Assembly: GCA_021397845.1 (NCBI GenBank)
Contig: CM038050.1
Location: forward strand, 10,172,471-10,236,470
Length of the DNA: 64,000 nt
Direction of reading: 5' to 3'
Source: Areca catechu
Lineage: Eukaryota > Streptophyta > Magnoliopsida > Arecales > Arecaceae
Under the pieces are notes generated by a model, which saw nothing but the letters and a program-made list of their open reading frames with translations, was not told the DNA's origin and did not search any database. A program made the translations under genes and the position numbers. The number at the start of each line of letters is the position of its first letter. Position 1 is the first letter of the stretch. Positions 35,860 through 47,998 of the stretch are shown here, one piece after another.

Positions 35860-38800
35860 ATGAAAATCTTTGTATGGAATGTTCGGGGGGTGAGGAAACC
35901 CTCCTTTCTATCTACTTATGGTAGGTTTCTTCAGTTGTATCATCCTCAGATGTGTGTTCTTCTGAAGACCTAGCTTTCTGGGCCCAGTCTGGAGCGTATG
36001 AGGCGTCGTTTCTCCCGTGACTGGAGATTTTATTCTATTGAATCTCAGGATCTAGCTGGTGGCATCATTGTTACTTAGGATATGGGGGCTGCCAGAGTAA
36101 ATGTATTTCATCGCTCTTCTCAGCTAGTTGCTATTGTGGTTTCAGAACCGAATCGGCCAACGTGGCTTTTATATGGTGTCTATGCCAGCACGTCGTATAG
36201 GGAGCGAAGGGTGGTTTGGGAAGAGGCTTCGGCTTTGATTGATTAGAGAGTTCCTACTGTGGTTGCCATGGACTTTAATTCTGTCGATCGAGCCAAGGAT
36301 AAGCGAGGTGCTAGACCTTTTTTGGAGGATGTTGCATTCAGGAAGTTTGCCCACTTTATTCATAGTAATGGATTGGTGGACATGGGATTTGTTGGACCTC
36401 GCTATACCTGGTGTAACAACCGTTCCAGTGCTGCCAGAGTGTGGGAGAGACTTGATAGATTTTATGTTATCCCATCTTGGCTCAGTCTGTACTTGGATCA
36501 TACTATTTGGCATCTCAGCCGCATAGCCTTAGATCATTGCCCACTTCTTTTATCTATTAATGTTTCTGTCCGAGGGCCCACTCCTTTTATATGTGAAAAG
36601 TTCTGGCTTTTTTACCTGAAATCCAGGGATATTATTAGAGAGGTGTGGAGGATTCCTGTCTGGGATGATGCCTCTTACCGTATTTCTTGGAGATTGGAGC
36701 TTCTCAGGAGGTGATTACTCCGATGGAATAGGTTTGAGATGGGTAATGTGTTGGCTAAATTGAAGTATGTGGAGAGTTCTATTTATGCCCTGTAGGACAA
36801 GGAGGACAGGATAGGAAGTCTATTGGAGGAGGACATGGAGGCTCTTCAGACTCACCTATCCTTGCATCATTCTCTTTTACATAATCAAGAGGTTATGTAG
36901 AGATAAAAATCCAGAGTTCAGTGGCTGTAGAAGGGAGACAAGAACACCCGTTTCTTTCACCAAGCAACTATCATCCGTAGACACGGAAATAGAATCAAAG
37001 ATTTACTTTCTGCTGATGGAAAGTGGCTTGAGGAGGACGAAGCCATAACAAGGGAGATTCTGTTGTACTTTAGATCCAAATGGACGTTTTCTAGCCGGGT
37101 TTCTCACTCTCTCACTTCTATCCCCCTTTGGTTACAATCTCTGCTTTCCATAACTCTATGCTTCTGGCTCCGATTTTTGAGAAGGAGTTTAGATCCTCCC
37201 TGTGGTCTCTAGGGGAGGATAAAGCCCCTGGTCCTAATGGGTTTCCTCCTTTTTTCTTTTGGAGTCATTGGGATCTTCTCCGCACTGATATTGTTGCAAC
37301 TGTGCAATTATTTTTTGTTACAGGGATGATGCCTAATTCTTGGAAGCAGACTTTCATGGCTCTCATCCCCAAGCACTTTGAAGCTTCTGAGCCCAGCCAT
37401 TATCGGCCAATCAGTTTGTACAACACCCTCTACAAAGTGTGCGCTAAACTGTTGTCCAACATGATGAAGCTAATTCTCCCGCAGTTGATCAGCTCGGAGT
37501 AGGGTGCTTTTATTGGTGCCCGGAGTATTTTTGATAATGTGCTCATAGCTCATGAATTTATGTATGATCTCCAACGTGCTTCTCTTCACCACAGTCTGAT
37601 GGCTATTAAGCTTGATATGGAGAGGGCGTATGATTGCGTCAATTGGGACTTTATTTTAAAAGCTTTAGAGGACTTCAGCTTTCATCCATCTTGGATCTCC
37701 AAGATACTGGCATGTATTATCCAACTTTCTTTTTCTCTTATGGTTAATGGCTCCCCCACGGAGTTTTTCTACTCAACTGTTGGCCTCCATCAAAGTTGTC
37801 CTCTTTCTCCATCTCTCTTCATTATTTGTACTGACTTCCTTTCTAGAGTTCTGTGAGTAGCAGTGCGGGATTCGGTTATTCAGCCGTATATTCCCGCTCC
37901 TGGTGCTCCTCCGATCTTACATCTTTTGCTTGCAGATGACTGTTTGCTCCTCGGACGAGCTTCAGTTGTTTGTGCTCAGGATTTTCGGAGAGTTATGGAG
38001 GACTATTGTTCGGCTTCGAGGCAGCAGGTAAATCTATAAAAATCTGGAATCTATTTTAGTTCGAAAACATCTACCAGGCTCCGTCACAGGATTCTTGATA
38101 TTCTTGGCATTGCTGAGCATCATTGTCCTCTCTATTATTTGGGCATGCCCATATCAGGTACCAAACTTAGTAGGGCGGAATGTGCCTCGATGGTTATAGC
38201 AGTTCAGGAGAGGATAGATGGATGGCAAGGTAGATCACTCTCTACTATGAGCCGTATTACCCTCATTCGATCAGTCATCACTTCCCTTCTAATTTATCTT
38301 CTATCTAATGCTGTGATCTCAAAGACTGTCATTCTCAAGTTGGAGCAGATGATCCGAGCTTTCCTCTGGGAGTTAGCTTCAGCCAGCTAGATGATCCATT
38401 TGATGAGATGATAGACTGTATGTCAGCCGACTCAGCTAGGTAGCTTGGGGATTCACTCTCTTGTTTCCAAGAGAGAGGCTTTCTTGGGGAGGCTTGTTAC
38501 TAGACATTTTTTATGTCCGGATAGTATGTGGTCATCTATGATGAGGTCCAAATATGGTGACTCTTCTACTCTTATTGAGGGTAGTCGTCGTCCTCCTAGG
38601 CATTGCTCAGCACTATGGAGGGAGATGATTGCCAGGGCGCTGCTTATCATTCCTCATTTTTCTTCAATGGTAGGGGATGGTAGATCGATCAGATTCATAT
38701 TGGATCCCTGGATTTCTAATGTTCCTTTGATCAGGTGGCTTACTTTCATTTCAATGGAGACGCTGGATATAATTTCTATCTCTGATCTTTTGGTTATGGG

Positions 38801-39975
38801 GCATTCTCAGTAGGATCAGAGTATGGTTGCTTCGATCTTTGGGGACATCCTTGGCCACTGGGTTTTATCTATTATTTTGTTGATCTATCATTGCCCGGAT
38901 ATCAGAGTTTGGAGGCATTCTACCGCTCCTCGAGTGCCGATGTCTGATTAGATGACCATTTTTTGTTCGGAGCCTCCCATGTGTCGCACTTTGGGTTGGA
39001 TTTGGTCTCTACCGGTTCACCATAGGATTTCTTTCTTTTTATGGAAACTGGTCTGGCACCGCCTCCCCACTAGAGACTTCCTGATGGTGAGAGGCCTCCA
39101 TATGCCTTCTGACTACCCTGCTTATGGGGCAGAGCACGAGACGCAGGTTCATGCTCTATTTCTTTGTAGCCGGGCATGGTTGGTATGGCAGATGGCCGGA
39201 TTTAAGGACCTATTCTCTCAGGCAGTGGATACATAGGATACTTTTTTGAGCCTATTGAGCTCTGGTACAGTCTTTCTACTACTTTTCTTGCATATCTTGC
39301 TTGCTATATCTAGCTCACTAGGAATGAGCTAGTATTCAGCTCAGTCAGATGTTCCCCCAAGATGATAGTTGAGAGAGCTCGGGACTATGCCCAGGAGTAT
39401 CGGAGATCGACCGTGAGGTCTTCGGAGATCTAGGGTTCCTCTTCTGCTCTACAAGCACCCCACCGGGTTTCCATCTCATGGAAATCCCCTCCTCCACATT
39501 TCTTCGTAGTTAATTTTGACGGAAGTCTTCGGTATAGGCACGGGGTGCCACCTTCGTCATCCACGACTCTCATCTTGGATTTCATGCTGCAAGTGGTTTT
39601 TATCTCCATGACTCCTCAGTCCCTCGGGCAAAGTTGTATGCTGCTTGGGCGGGTATCAGGTATGCCCCTCGGATCCTTCATTTGGATCGCCTGATTATCG
39701 AGGGTGATTCAGTGACAGTGGTGTCTTGGATTCGACAGACATTGCAAGCACTGTCGGCACACCCCATCATTCAGGATATTGGTCTTCTTTTATAAGGCTG
39801 TGCCTATATTGATATTCGTCATATATAGAGAGAGGCAAACACAGCAGCGGATTGGGTGGCCTCCTATATTGCTAATCACTCCAGTTTTATTTTGTGGTCC
39901 TTTTGGTAGAATGCCCATATACAGTTTAGAGTTATTATCCTATCTGACTATCTTGGATGTATTCATTCTTGAACT
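35860..39975 (+). pseudogene. LINE ORF2: APE endonuclease, RT, zf-RVT, RNase H
   Basis: The endonuclease starts MKIFVWNVRGVRKPSF at 35860 and keeps MDFN (36269) and LDHCPLLLSI. The catalytic Glu of the usual ETHL motif is replaced by Lys (LLKT). RT runs about 37200-38400, with DKAPGPNGFPP, YRPISLYNTLYKV, IKLDMERAYDCVNW and active-site LLLADDCLLLG near 37930. zf-RVT-like sequence (RISFFLWKLVWHRLPTRDFL) lies near 39020. RNase H runs about 39490-39960, with VNFDGS and LIIEGDSVTVVSWI; the usual Glu before LYAAWAG has become Lys. Stops such as T*DMG and D*RVP look like TGG-to-TAG and CAG-to-TAG. Not functional. Confidence 0.87.
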
Positions 39976-40307
39976 TTGAATTGAATACACCATTTTATCA
40001 AAAAAAAATTCATGCCATGGCATCATATGCAAAAATTTCTTCCAATAGCTTTACAGAAAAAAGTGAGAGTTTATTCATCCGTGGCATGATTGACCCGAGC
40101 CGACAGTGGGCCCGAGTTTTTTTTTGTTGATGGTGGGCCCGATTTTTTTTTTCCTGTGCTATCCCTGTCCCAGTGTCAGCCATTATTTGTCGTTGCCAAC
40201 ACAACATGGAGGGCACTGGATTTTTTTAATAATAATATTTTTTTATTTTTTATTTTCCAAAAAAGGTGGTCATAACTCATAATTATATTAACTGCGGCTG
40301 CGCTCGC

Positions 40308-41426
40308 CACTTACTATTCAAAGTTTAATAAAAATAAAAAATATTAAAATTTAATAATTTTTTTTAAAATTAAAAATATTATAATAACATGATATATTAT
40401 AATAAATATAGATTATAATATTATAATAAATATCATGTAATATAATAATATAGTATTGTATAGTATTAAATAATAAAATTATATAATATAATATTATATA
40501 TATTATATTACATTGTAATGTAATGTATTCAACATGTGATTTAGATCATAAAATTGTATTTTAAAAATATTTAAAATGTGATTTTATTTGGATCCTATTT
40601 TTTTAGTAGCATGGACAAGTGGTTCTCGGTCCCCCTTCCCTTCCCTATTTTTTTTTTCTGCGTTATTTTCTATCACTCCCCCTCTCTCTCTCACACACAC
40701 ACTCTTTTCTCTTGCTCTCTCACATATTTTAATAAATTTTTTTTTAATAATTTATTTTAATTATGGTTCATTTTATTTATTTAATATTTTATTTAAATAC
40801 AAAATAAGTAAAATATATTATTAATCATTATATTTGATAAATATTTTTAATAAACATTTATTAATCAAATTGAATATTGAACACGTCAACAAAATATATT
40901 ATATATTTTTAAAGAATTTTTGATAAAATCACATGTCCAATTTTTGATTTCATTAATAAATATTTATTAAATTATGAATAAATATTTATTATATAAGTAT
41001 CAAATATAATGATTAATAATATATTTTATTTATTATATATTTAAATAAAATATTAAATAAATAAAATAAATGATAATTAAATAAATTATTAAAATATATG
41101 AGAAAATAAGAGAGTGAGAGAAAAAGTGGGAGGGAGAGGAAGTGACGGGAAAGAAAAAAATAAAAGATACGTAAGGAGGGGCGGGGAGAAATCGCGTGTC
41201 TGTGCTACTAAAAAAAATATAGGATCAAGAATGAAATCGTATTTTGAAAATATGATTTTATTAAATATTTTCAAAATATGATTTTATGAACAACAAAATC
41301 ACATATTCAATATATACAATATAATATTATATATTATAATATTTATTATAATACTATATTTTATATTATTATAATATATTTTAAAAATTTTATTTTTATA
41401 TTTTATTAAATCTTAAATGATAAGTG
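40308..41426. mobile_element. AT-rich foldback (long inverted repeat) element
   Basis: The left arm from 40308 (CACTTACTATTCAAAGTTTA) matches the reverse complement of the right arm ending at 41426 (CACTTATCATTTAAGATTTA). Deeper in, left ggatcctatttttttagtag (about 40590) pairs with right ctactaaaaaaaatatagg (about 41205), and left (TC)n/cacaca pairs with right gagagagtgagag. The arms are roughly 450 bp with a ~150-bp AT-rich centre. No transposase and no convincing target duplication, so it is a non-autonomous element or large MITE of unknown superfamily. Confidence 0.72.
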
Positions 41427-41680
41427 AAATGGGGAGGAGAGAGAATTTGCAGGTTCACTGGTTGAACTTACGGGTTCTTTACTTTGAGAACTCATGGTTT
41501 GAACCTACGAAAATTTATTTTTACTAGCATAAGTACTTTAATTTCGTAAATATATTTTTAACTATCTTATTTTAATAAAAAATAAAAAAGAATATTATTT
41601 AAAAAAATTCAGGGTGCTATCCCGAATGCGACTGGGAAAAGTCGTAGCTAAAGGGTCACGACTTTTTGGCATTGTGTGAG

Positions 41681-44600
41681 TAGTGTTATTAAACCCGGCC
41701 CAGCCCAGTCGGTCACTGGAAACCCGATGACCTAGACAAGAAGTCGGTTCGGGTTTGAAATTAACCCACTTGTGCCCAAAAATCGATAGAAAATCAGTGA
41801 CTCGATCGATTCAACCGTCGATTGTCGCATCCATACCAAACCCGGAAGAAACCTGGTGAAGGGAAGGATTAATAGAAAAACAACCAGAAAATCAAAAACC
41901 TAAAGAGCAAAGTCCTGAAGTTTCCTTTTCTTCCATAATTCTAGCTTCCCCTCGCCCTAATACCCAGTTCCGCTCTTCAACTGCCTCTTCCTCTCGGAGT
42001 CAGACCGGTGATCAAGTGGTGGGAACAATGGTAATGGTGGCAGCGGCAATGGCAAGGACGAAGGAGCTCCACGACTCCACCGTTCTTCTTCCTCTGGTTC
42101 ATCATTCGAGTAAGTCATTGATTGATTTTTTTTGTTTTCACCGGCCTTTAGATTGCACACTCTCTCGGTCCCTCCTCGGCAGGCTTGGCTCCTCCACCCC
42201 ATCCCCTCCCGACCTCCCTCTCATCCCCCTCTCCCATCTCCGATCAAAACACCAATAAAAAAAGAAGAAGAAGAGGTCCAGAGGATCAATCAAACCATAC
42301 CTTGGGCTTCTGAGTCATCCATGGTCCGATGTCTTCCAATCGCTCAAAGGCAAGCAGGAAATAGCGAGGGGCTGACTACCGAGTGCCAAGGGTTCTTATC
42401 ACGTTGAAGGCAATTGGGATGAGAATTAGGGGAAGTAGGGAACTAGGGAAGAAACCGACCCTGCCACCGGCCCACCGTGATTAATTTATTAGGAAAAGAA
42501 AGGGAGAGAGAAATCATAAACCAATAACAAAATTTAAGTGTTTAAACTTTATTTAATGGGAAATAGAAAACTGGAAAAGGAATAAAAAATTAATTTATAA
42601 TAAATAAATAGTAATTGAAGTATTGACCTATATTTGTAATTTTTATTATACTATTTTTTTATTTAATTATTTGTATCTTTATCTTGTACTTTGTATTTTG
42701 TCCTTTTATAGATTATGAAAATGGCCTCTCAAGAAAATATACCATCCATGGATGATTCAAGTAATATTTCATCTACTCAAACAACCAGAGTTAAAGAAGA
42801 AAGTGATCCTGCATGAATCATTGTAGAGAAGCTCCTGAATTTAGTGGTAATAGTAAAAGGATGAAGTTAGCATGCTTGTATTATATAAAGGTATTTGCTG
42901 GTGATAGGATCAATTGCTTCAAATAATATCTTGCAAGAATAAAAGGAGAAGTAGAGCCATGCCGTAAGGTACTGACAGATATTAACCATCAAATATACAA
43001 AATATTTAAACTGTTGGTGAGAGGAAAAAAGAGCAAAAAAAATGGTGAAGATTACAATCCTTTTAGTATAAGACATAGAAAATATGAGAAGCAAGTATAT
43101 AGACAAGTAGGAGAAGATGATGATAATGACATACAAGAAATTTCATGTCCAACCTCATCAAACAAGTGTACAAGTAATGCAAAAAGTATAGTTGATGGAA
43201 GTAGCCGAGGTCAAGTGACAAATAGAGTAAGTGAAAACAGAAAATAATCAATGACAATTGGGTATTATTTCATGCCAAGAATAATACCTGGTGCTCAACC
43301 AATTATAAAAAGCTTGTTGCAAAACAAAGAAGCTGTTGAAAGGTATGATCTTGCAGTGGCAAAATAGATGATAGATGCATGTGTGCCATTTAATGCTATG
43401 AATTTCAAGTATTATCAATCTATGATAGATGCCATAGCTAGTATGGGCCATGGTTACAAAGCTCCAAATTTTTACTCTATTTATGATTATTTGTTAACCA
43501 AGAATGTTGATGAGGTGAAAAAGTATGTTGAAAGTTTTCGTGCCACATGGAAGAGAACCAGATGCACAATTATGATTAATAGGTAGACAGATTAGTGTAG
43601 AAGAACTTTAATTAATTTTTTAGTTTATTATTCTCGAGGGACCGTATTTTTGAAGAGTGTGAATGCTTTAGATATCTCGAAGATAGCTGATATATTGTAT
43701 AAGTTATTCAAAAAAATTGTCATATTTATTGGTCATGAAAATGTGGTTCATATAGTGACTGATAATGCTGCAAATTATGTTGCTACTAATAAAAAGTTAT
43801 AGCAAAACTTTCCTACATTATTTTGGTTATATTGTGCTGCTCATTGCCTTAATCTCATCATACAAGATATTGAAAAATTAGCTTTAGTCAAGGATATAGT
43901 AGCTCATGCTGCAGGTATTATAAAATATATTATAACTATTGTTATCCTTTGATTTTGATAAGAAAATTTACCGGTGGAAAGGAGATAATTTGCCCAGCAT
44001 GCATGTATTTTGCTACAAATTTTATTACTTTACAAAGTATATTAGGCCACAAAGATGCATTAAGAGCAATGGCGACTTCTAGAGAGAGGGCAAGTTCAGC
44101 TTATACTAAGGATAGTAAAGAAAAAATATTCATTGATAATGTACTTAATTACATTTTTTGGAATAAATGTTCTACCATTATTAAACTAACAGAGCCTTTA
44201 ATTCGAATTTTGAGAATTATTGATAGTGATGATAGACCTTCAATGGATTATTTATATTATGATATACATTAAGCTAGAAATGAAATAATCAAGAAATTTA
44301 GAAGGAGAAAGGCTATAGTGGAACCTTATTTAAGGATAATTGATTCCCGATGGGATTTGCAATTGCACCAAAATTTCATGCAGCTGGATTTTAGTTAAAT
44401 TTATATTTTCAATATTATTCAGAGCTTATAGAGAAATACCCTCGCAGTATTTCTGAACTTTTAGATGTTATAGAGAGATATTCATTTGGTAATCTAACTT
44501 TGCAAAGAAAATTAACGGATGAGATGAAATTATTTAGATATGCAGAAGATAACTTTGGATGCTTATTAGTTATAAATGATCAAAATCACTTGGCTCCAGG

Positions 44601-45829
44601 TAAGCTTTTTCATTAATTTTATCTTTATGCTTTCATTTATATAAAATTTATTGACTTTATTCAATTGCATTCTATTTTAACAAATAATATATTGTATTCA
44701 GATAAATGGTGGGTTACCTATGGAAGTTGTGCACCTAATTTGCAAAAGTTGGCTACTCATGTCTTAAGCCAAACTTGTAGTACATATAGGTATGAGAGAA
44801 ATTGGAGCATTTTTGAACATATTCTTTCAAAAAAGAGAAATAGGTTGGAGCATCAAAGACTTAATGATCTAGTATTTGTGTATTACAATTTAAAACTACA
44901 ACAAATATAATTTTATTATAAATGATACATAATTATTTTTATTTACTTGTTGTTTTATAATTTTCAAACTAACAAATATTAAATGCATGTTTTATTTCAA
45001 TGGTCGAAACTATGATCCTATTGACTTTGAATTGTTTGGTAACATGATGTATGGATATTAATTGATGAACCATCAGAGTTAACCAATAAAGAATTGGAGA
45101 CTTTTCATCGTGAATTGGCATCATATTCTATTCAGAAAAATGATAATGATGGTAAGAAAATTATTTTATTATATAGTTTATGAATAAAATGTTATTACAA
45201 TTTCAAGAGATGTGATTTATCTTTTTAACTTTGTAGATCTATTGAACTTGAAAGATTTAGAGGGTGATGATGGTGAAAGTGATGTAAACGATTGCAATAC
45301 AAGAAAATATGGAAAAGATGAAAATATTGCAACTCAAGAAGATATTTTCTAAATAATGATATAAATTTTAATCAATGAGCTTGAATCTTTATGTTGTCTA
45401 CTTATTTATCACTTCAAAATTTTTTAATAGATATTGATTTTGGTTGTTGAACATAAACATAAAATAGTTATTTATTTATTAAAACTTTTTATTTTACTAG
45501 CAGATATAGAATGTTATATTTTAAAATTTAATTTACTTGTTATTATTAGTTTATGATTTTATGTAATTAAATCTTTATATTCAAGAATATTTTAATTTAA
45601 TTATCTATATTTATGAAAATATAGTTATATTTTATTGATATTTTGATATTTATAATATTAAAATATATATTATCATGATCATTATCGTATTACTTTATAT
45701 AAATAAATTAATAAATATTAATTTTTTTTTTTTTTTGTATATTGATCCGTCGATTCAACCATTAATTCGGCGATATAATGGTATAGTATCTTATCCGAGT
45801 CAGTGTCCAGACCGAATTTAACAATATTG
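41681..45829 (+). mobile_element. hAT DNA transposon with TIRs and 8-bp TSD
   Basis: The left end TAGTGTTATTAAACCCGG (41681) pairs with the right end CCGAATTTAACAATATTG (to 45829) as an imperfect inverted repeat of the hAT type. It is flanked by 8-bp duplications tgtgtgag (41673-41680) and tatgtgag (45830-45837), seven of eight identical. The interior carries a decayed hAT transposase on the plus strand. Length 4149 bp, normal for an autonomous hAT. Confidence 0.88.
42716..45352 (+). pseudogene. hAT transposase (BED, DUF659, dimerisation domains)
   Basis: The coding part opens at ATGAAAATGGCCTCTCAAG after a TTTATAG acceptor. A BED-like finger (NHCREAPEFSGNSKRMKLAC, LYYIKVFAGDRINCF) has lost its second Cys. 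Core pieces follow: FMPRIIPGAQPIIKSLL, WxMIDACVPFNAMNFKYYQS (43370), VHIVTDNAANYVATN (43740), AAHCLNLIIQDI (43830), and DSRWDLQLHQN. The C-terminal hAT dimerisation segment (DKWWVTYGSCAPNLQKLATH...ERNWSIFEHILSKKRNRLEH) lies at 44702-44908. Introns with good borders are visible at 44600-44701 and 45152-45236. Stops (for example AK*MID, TGG-to-TAG) and frameshifts kill the gene. A possible 5' exon at 42028-42110 ends in GTAAGT. Confidence 0.85.
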
Positions 45830-45837
45830 TATGTGAG

Positions 45838-46647
45838 TGTGTGACCAGCTGGCCCCGTAACAAATCCTACTGAAACCGTATGCCAAGTTTCCGCTTGTTT
45901 TGCTGTGGCTGGTGCTTTCTCATCCACCCCTCTCTAATTTAAAAATCTCATGTTCCGCTTCATCTGGACTTAATTTAATAATAAATCAAAATCAGCTGAT
46001 TAAGTAGCATAAAATATTCGCTTTTATTGGCATCCGCGCATGATATCGATCATACCCGGTGAGCTTACGCAGAGAAACAACTTGGAGTCTTGGAGCTAGA
46101 TGTCTACACAATGCCACGGGGGGGCTTGCTCGAATGTAAGCCGCTAAACTCACCCAGCAAGGCCTATCAAAATAAAAAAAAAAGTCACCTTACTATAATA
46201 GAGCCGGTCACCTATAAGTTTTATTTATTTATATGTCATTGTCGTCATCATTATTTGTCATATAACGGTGAACCGTTCTACAATTACATTCATAGCAATC
46301 ATATATAAGTTAGGTCCAACTCATGTAACATAATTGTTGCTACGTGGAAAGCCAGATTGAATGGGAAGCTGTCACTTTTCGTATTGGATGGTGTATTTTT
46401 GAATCGCATCTTCTCCTATATGCCTACTGCCATGGTGCTATTCATATTAAAATATTTTTTTATATAATATATAGATTTTTATATTTAAAATCATGATATT
46501 ATTGTTGGTATCAAAAAAAATAATAATAATACAATAAAATATAATTAATAAATATATAAAATTTTATTATAAAAAATTATAAAAAATATTATATTCTTAT
46601 TCTTATAAAAATTAAATAAGAAATGTAAAAAAATCTCTCGCATAATA
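45838..46647. other. Intergenic DNA between hAT and LINE, nothing recognised
   Basis: Mixed AT-rich sequence with short simple repeats. I see no conserved protein or repeat ends. Confidence 0.5.
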
Positions 46648-46951
46648 TTTTTTTTTTTTGGTAAAGCAGTGCATTCGAAAGGATCTATTATGAATACATT
46701 TCAAAAAATCTGAAAAAACAATAACGAAAAGATCGTGGGGCATCTCCAGGTCGATCCACAAAATAGATCTAGAGTGATGGGCAATATAGAAGGCTACCCA
46801 ATTTACTGCAAAGTTCGCCTCCCTGTAGACATGCATGATAATACAAACAAAGTAGCCCGATGAAGGAGAGCAATGTTATGAAGAAGTGGATATAGTATCT
46901 TAGATTTCTAGGCCTCCTGAATCCATGCTATGATAGTAGCAGAATCTCCCT
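46648..46951 (-). mobile_element. 3' end of minus-strand L1-type LINE (RNase H end)
   Basis: Read leftward: GDSATIIAWIQEA at the right edge, then the RNase H C-terminal block REANFAVNWVAFYIAHHS, then LFVIVFSDFLKCIHNRSF, and finally a poly(A) end seen as T's at 46648-46659. It is cut at 46951 by the 13-kb gypsy element and continues at 59954. Confidence 0.85.
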
Positions 46952-47976
46952 TGATACGGCAGAAGGCTGACGTGTGATCCCTATCAGTTGCTATGTCAGA
47001 GAAGTTGCCGCAGTGGACACTCCATCTCGGATTCCTTCGCCAAGCCAAGCTCTCCTGATTCATCGAAGCCGAGCTCCGTCCTCCGCCTGGTCGACGCCTG
47101 CGAGCTTGGGTCGCCTAAGCCGGAGTCGAGCTCGGCCCTCCTCCACCGGAGCGAGCCCCTTCAAGGTCGAGCTCTCTGAGCAGGAGTCGAGCTCGGCCCT
47201 CCTTCGCCGGACTGAGCCCCTCCGAGGTCGAGCTCTCTGAACAGGAGTTGAGCCCTCCTCCATCGGTTCAAGCTTCTTCGAAGTCGAGGTCAGGCCCCCT
47301 CCGGGCCGGAGCCGAGTCCCAGCTCTCCAGCTCGGCAACCACCTTGGACAACGCCACCGGCCACCAAGAGAGCGGAGCCACCTCCCCGGGGCACTAGCAG
47401 GCCACCCAAGGGCCTTGAAGAAGCACCCGTCAAATCATAATAATTGCTTGTGGATGCCGCTTACACCAAGAGAGGGAGAAGTTCCCCTAATTAAGACACT
47501 GCCAGGCTTCCCATACTAGAATGACCGGAAGGAATGTCAGAATGCATAGCAGTTTCCTCACCACCAACAAGGAAAGACGTTCCGTCCATGGCACGGAACG
47601 CCGTCACATGCTCCTGACAGTACGTATCGGAAGAGATGTCCCATCCGCAGCATGGAACGCCGTCGCACGCGCCAGACAGCACAGGGGAGATCCCGAGGTA
47701 GGAGTTCAACGATCACCCAGACTTAAAAGAACCTTCGACATACTCGGGAAGGTAACGAAAAAACGAAAAACAAAAAACAACAACACAACAATAACAGGGG
47801 CAAAACAGAAAAAGCTCCAAGCAAGGGGGGAAGGGGAAGGAGGCCACAAAGGAGGACCCATCCGTCTTGGCCATCACCTTTTCCAGCACACCTGCACCCC
47901 CACTCTCACTCTACTCACATCATTTCCACTCCTCCTAGCGTGGAGTCCATCACGAGGGGCTCGACCAGGAGGATCT
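46952..47976 (+). repeat. 5' LTR, truncated
   Basis: Matches 58759-59784 end to end up to ggatct at 47976, then diverges completely. The last ~169 bases present in the 3' LTR, and any primer-binding site, are missing here. The LTR contains ~65-bp subrepeats built on gagcccct.c.aggtcgagctc (47110-47260). Confidence 0.9.
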
Positions 47977-47998
47977 GCAATCGGTCCGCCGAGAGGAT

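Larger units (their letters stand above)
33714..40008 (+). mobile_element. L1-type LINE, decayed, plus strand
   Basis: Order of parts is ORF1 (DUF4283 domain, CCHC knuckle), APE endonuclease, RT, zf-RVT and RNase H, then a short A-rich end (tatcaaaaaaaaa) at about 39998-40008. This is the layout of plant L1 LINEs with an RNase H. Many stops and frameshifts. The 5' edge is approximate and I found no convincing target duplication. Confidence 0.88.

Noticed and set aside
42016..42407. Overlapping Pro/Ser-rich frames as a captured host gene in the hAT element
   Set aside because: No homology recognised; more simply the 5' untranslated or first-exon part of the transposase gene (a GTAAGT donor follows at about 42111).
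47060..47338. Arg/Ser-rich open frames in the LTR at 47 kb
   Set aside because: Caused by GC-rich LTR subrepeats; equivalent frames recur in the 3' LTR at 58.8-59.1 kb.
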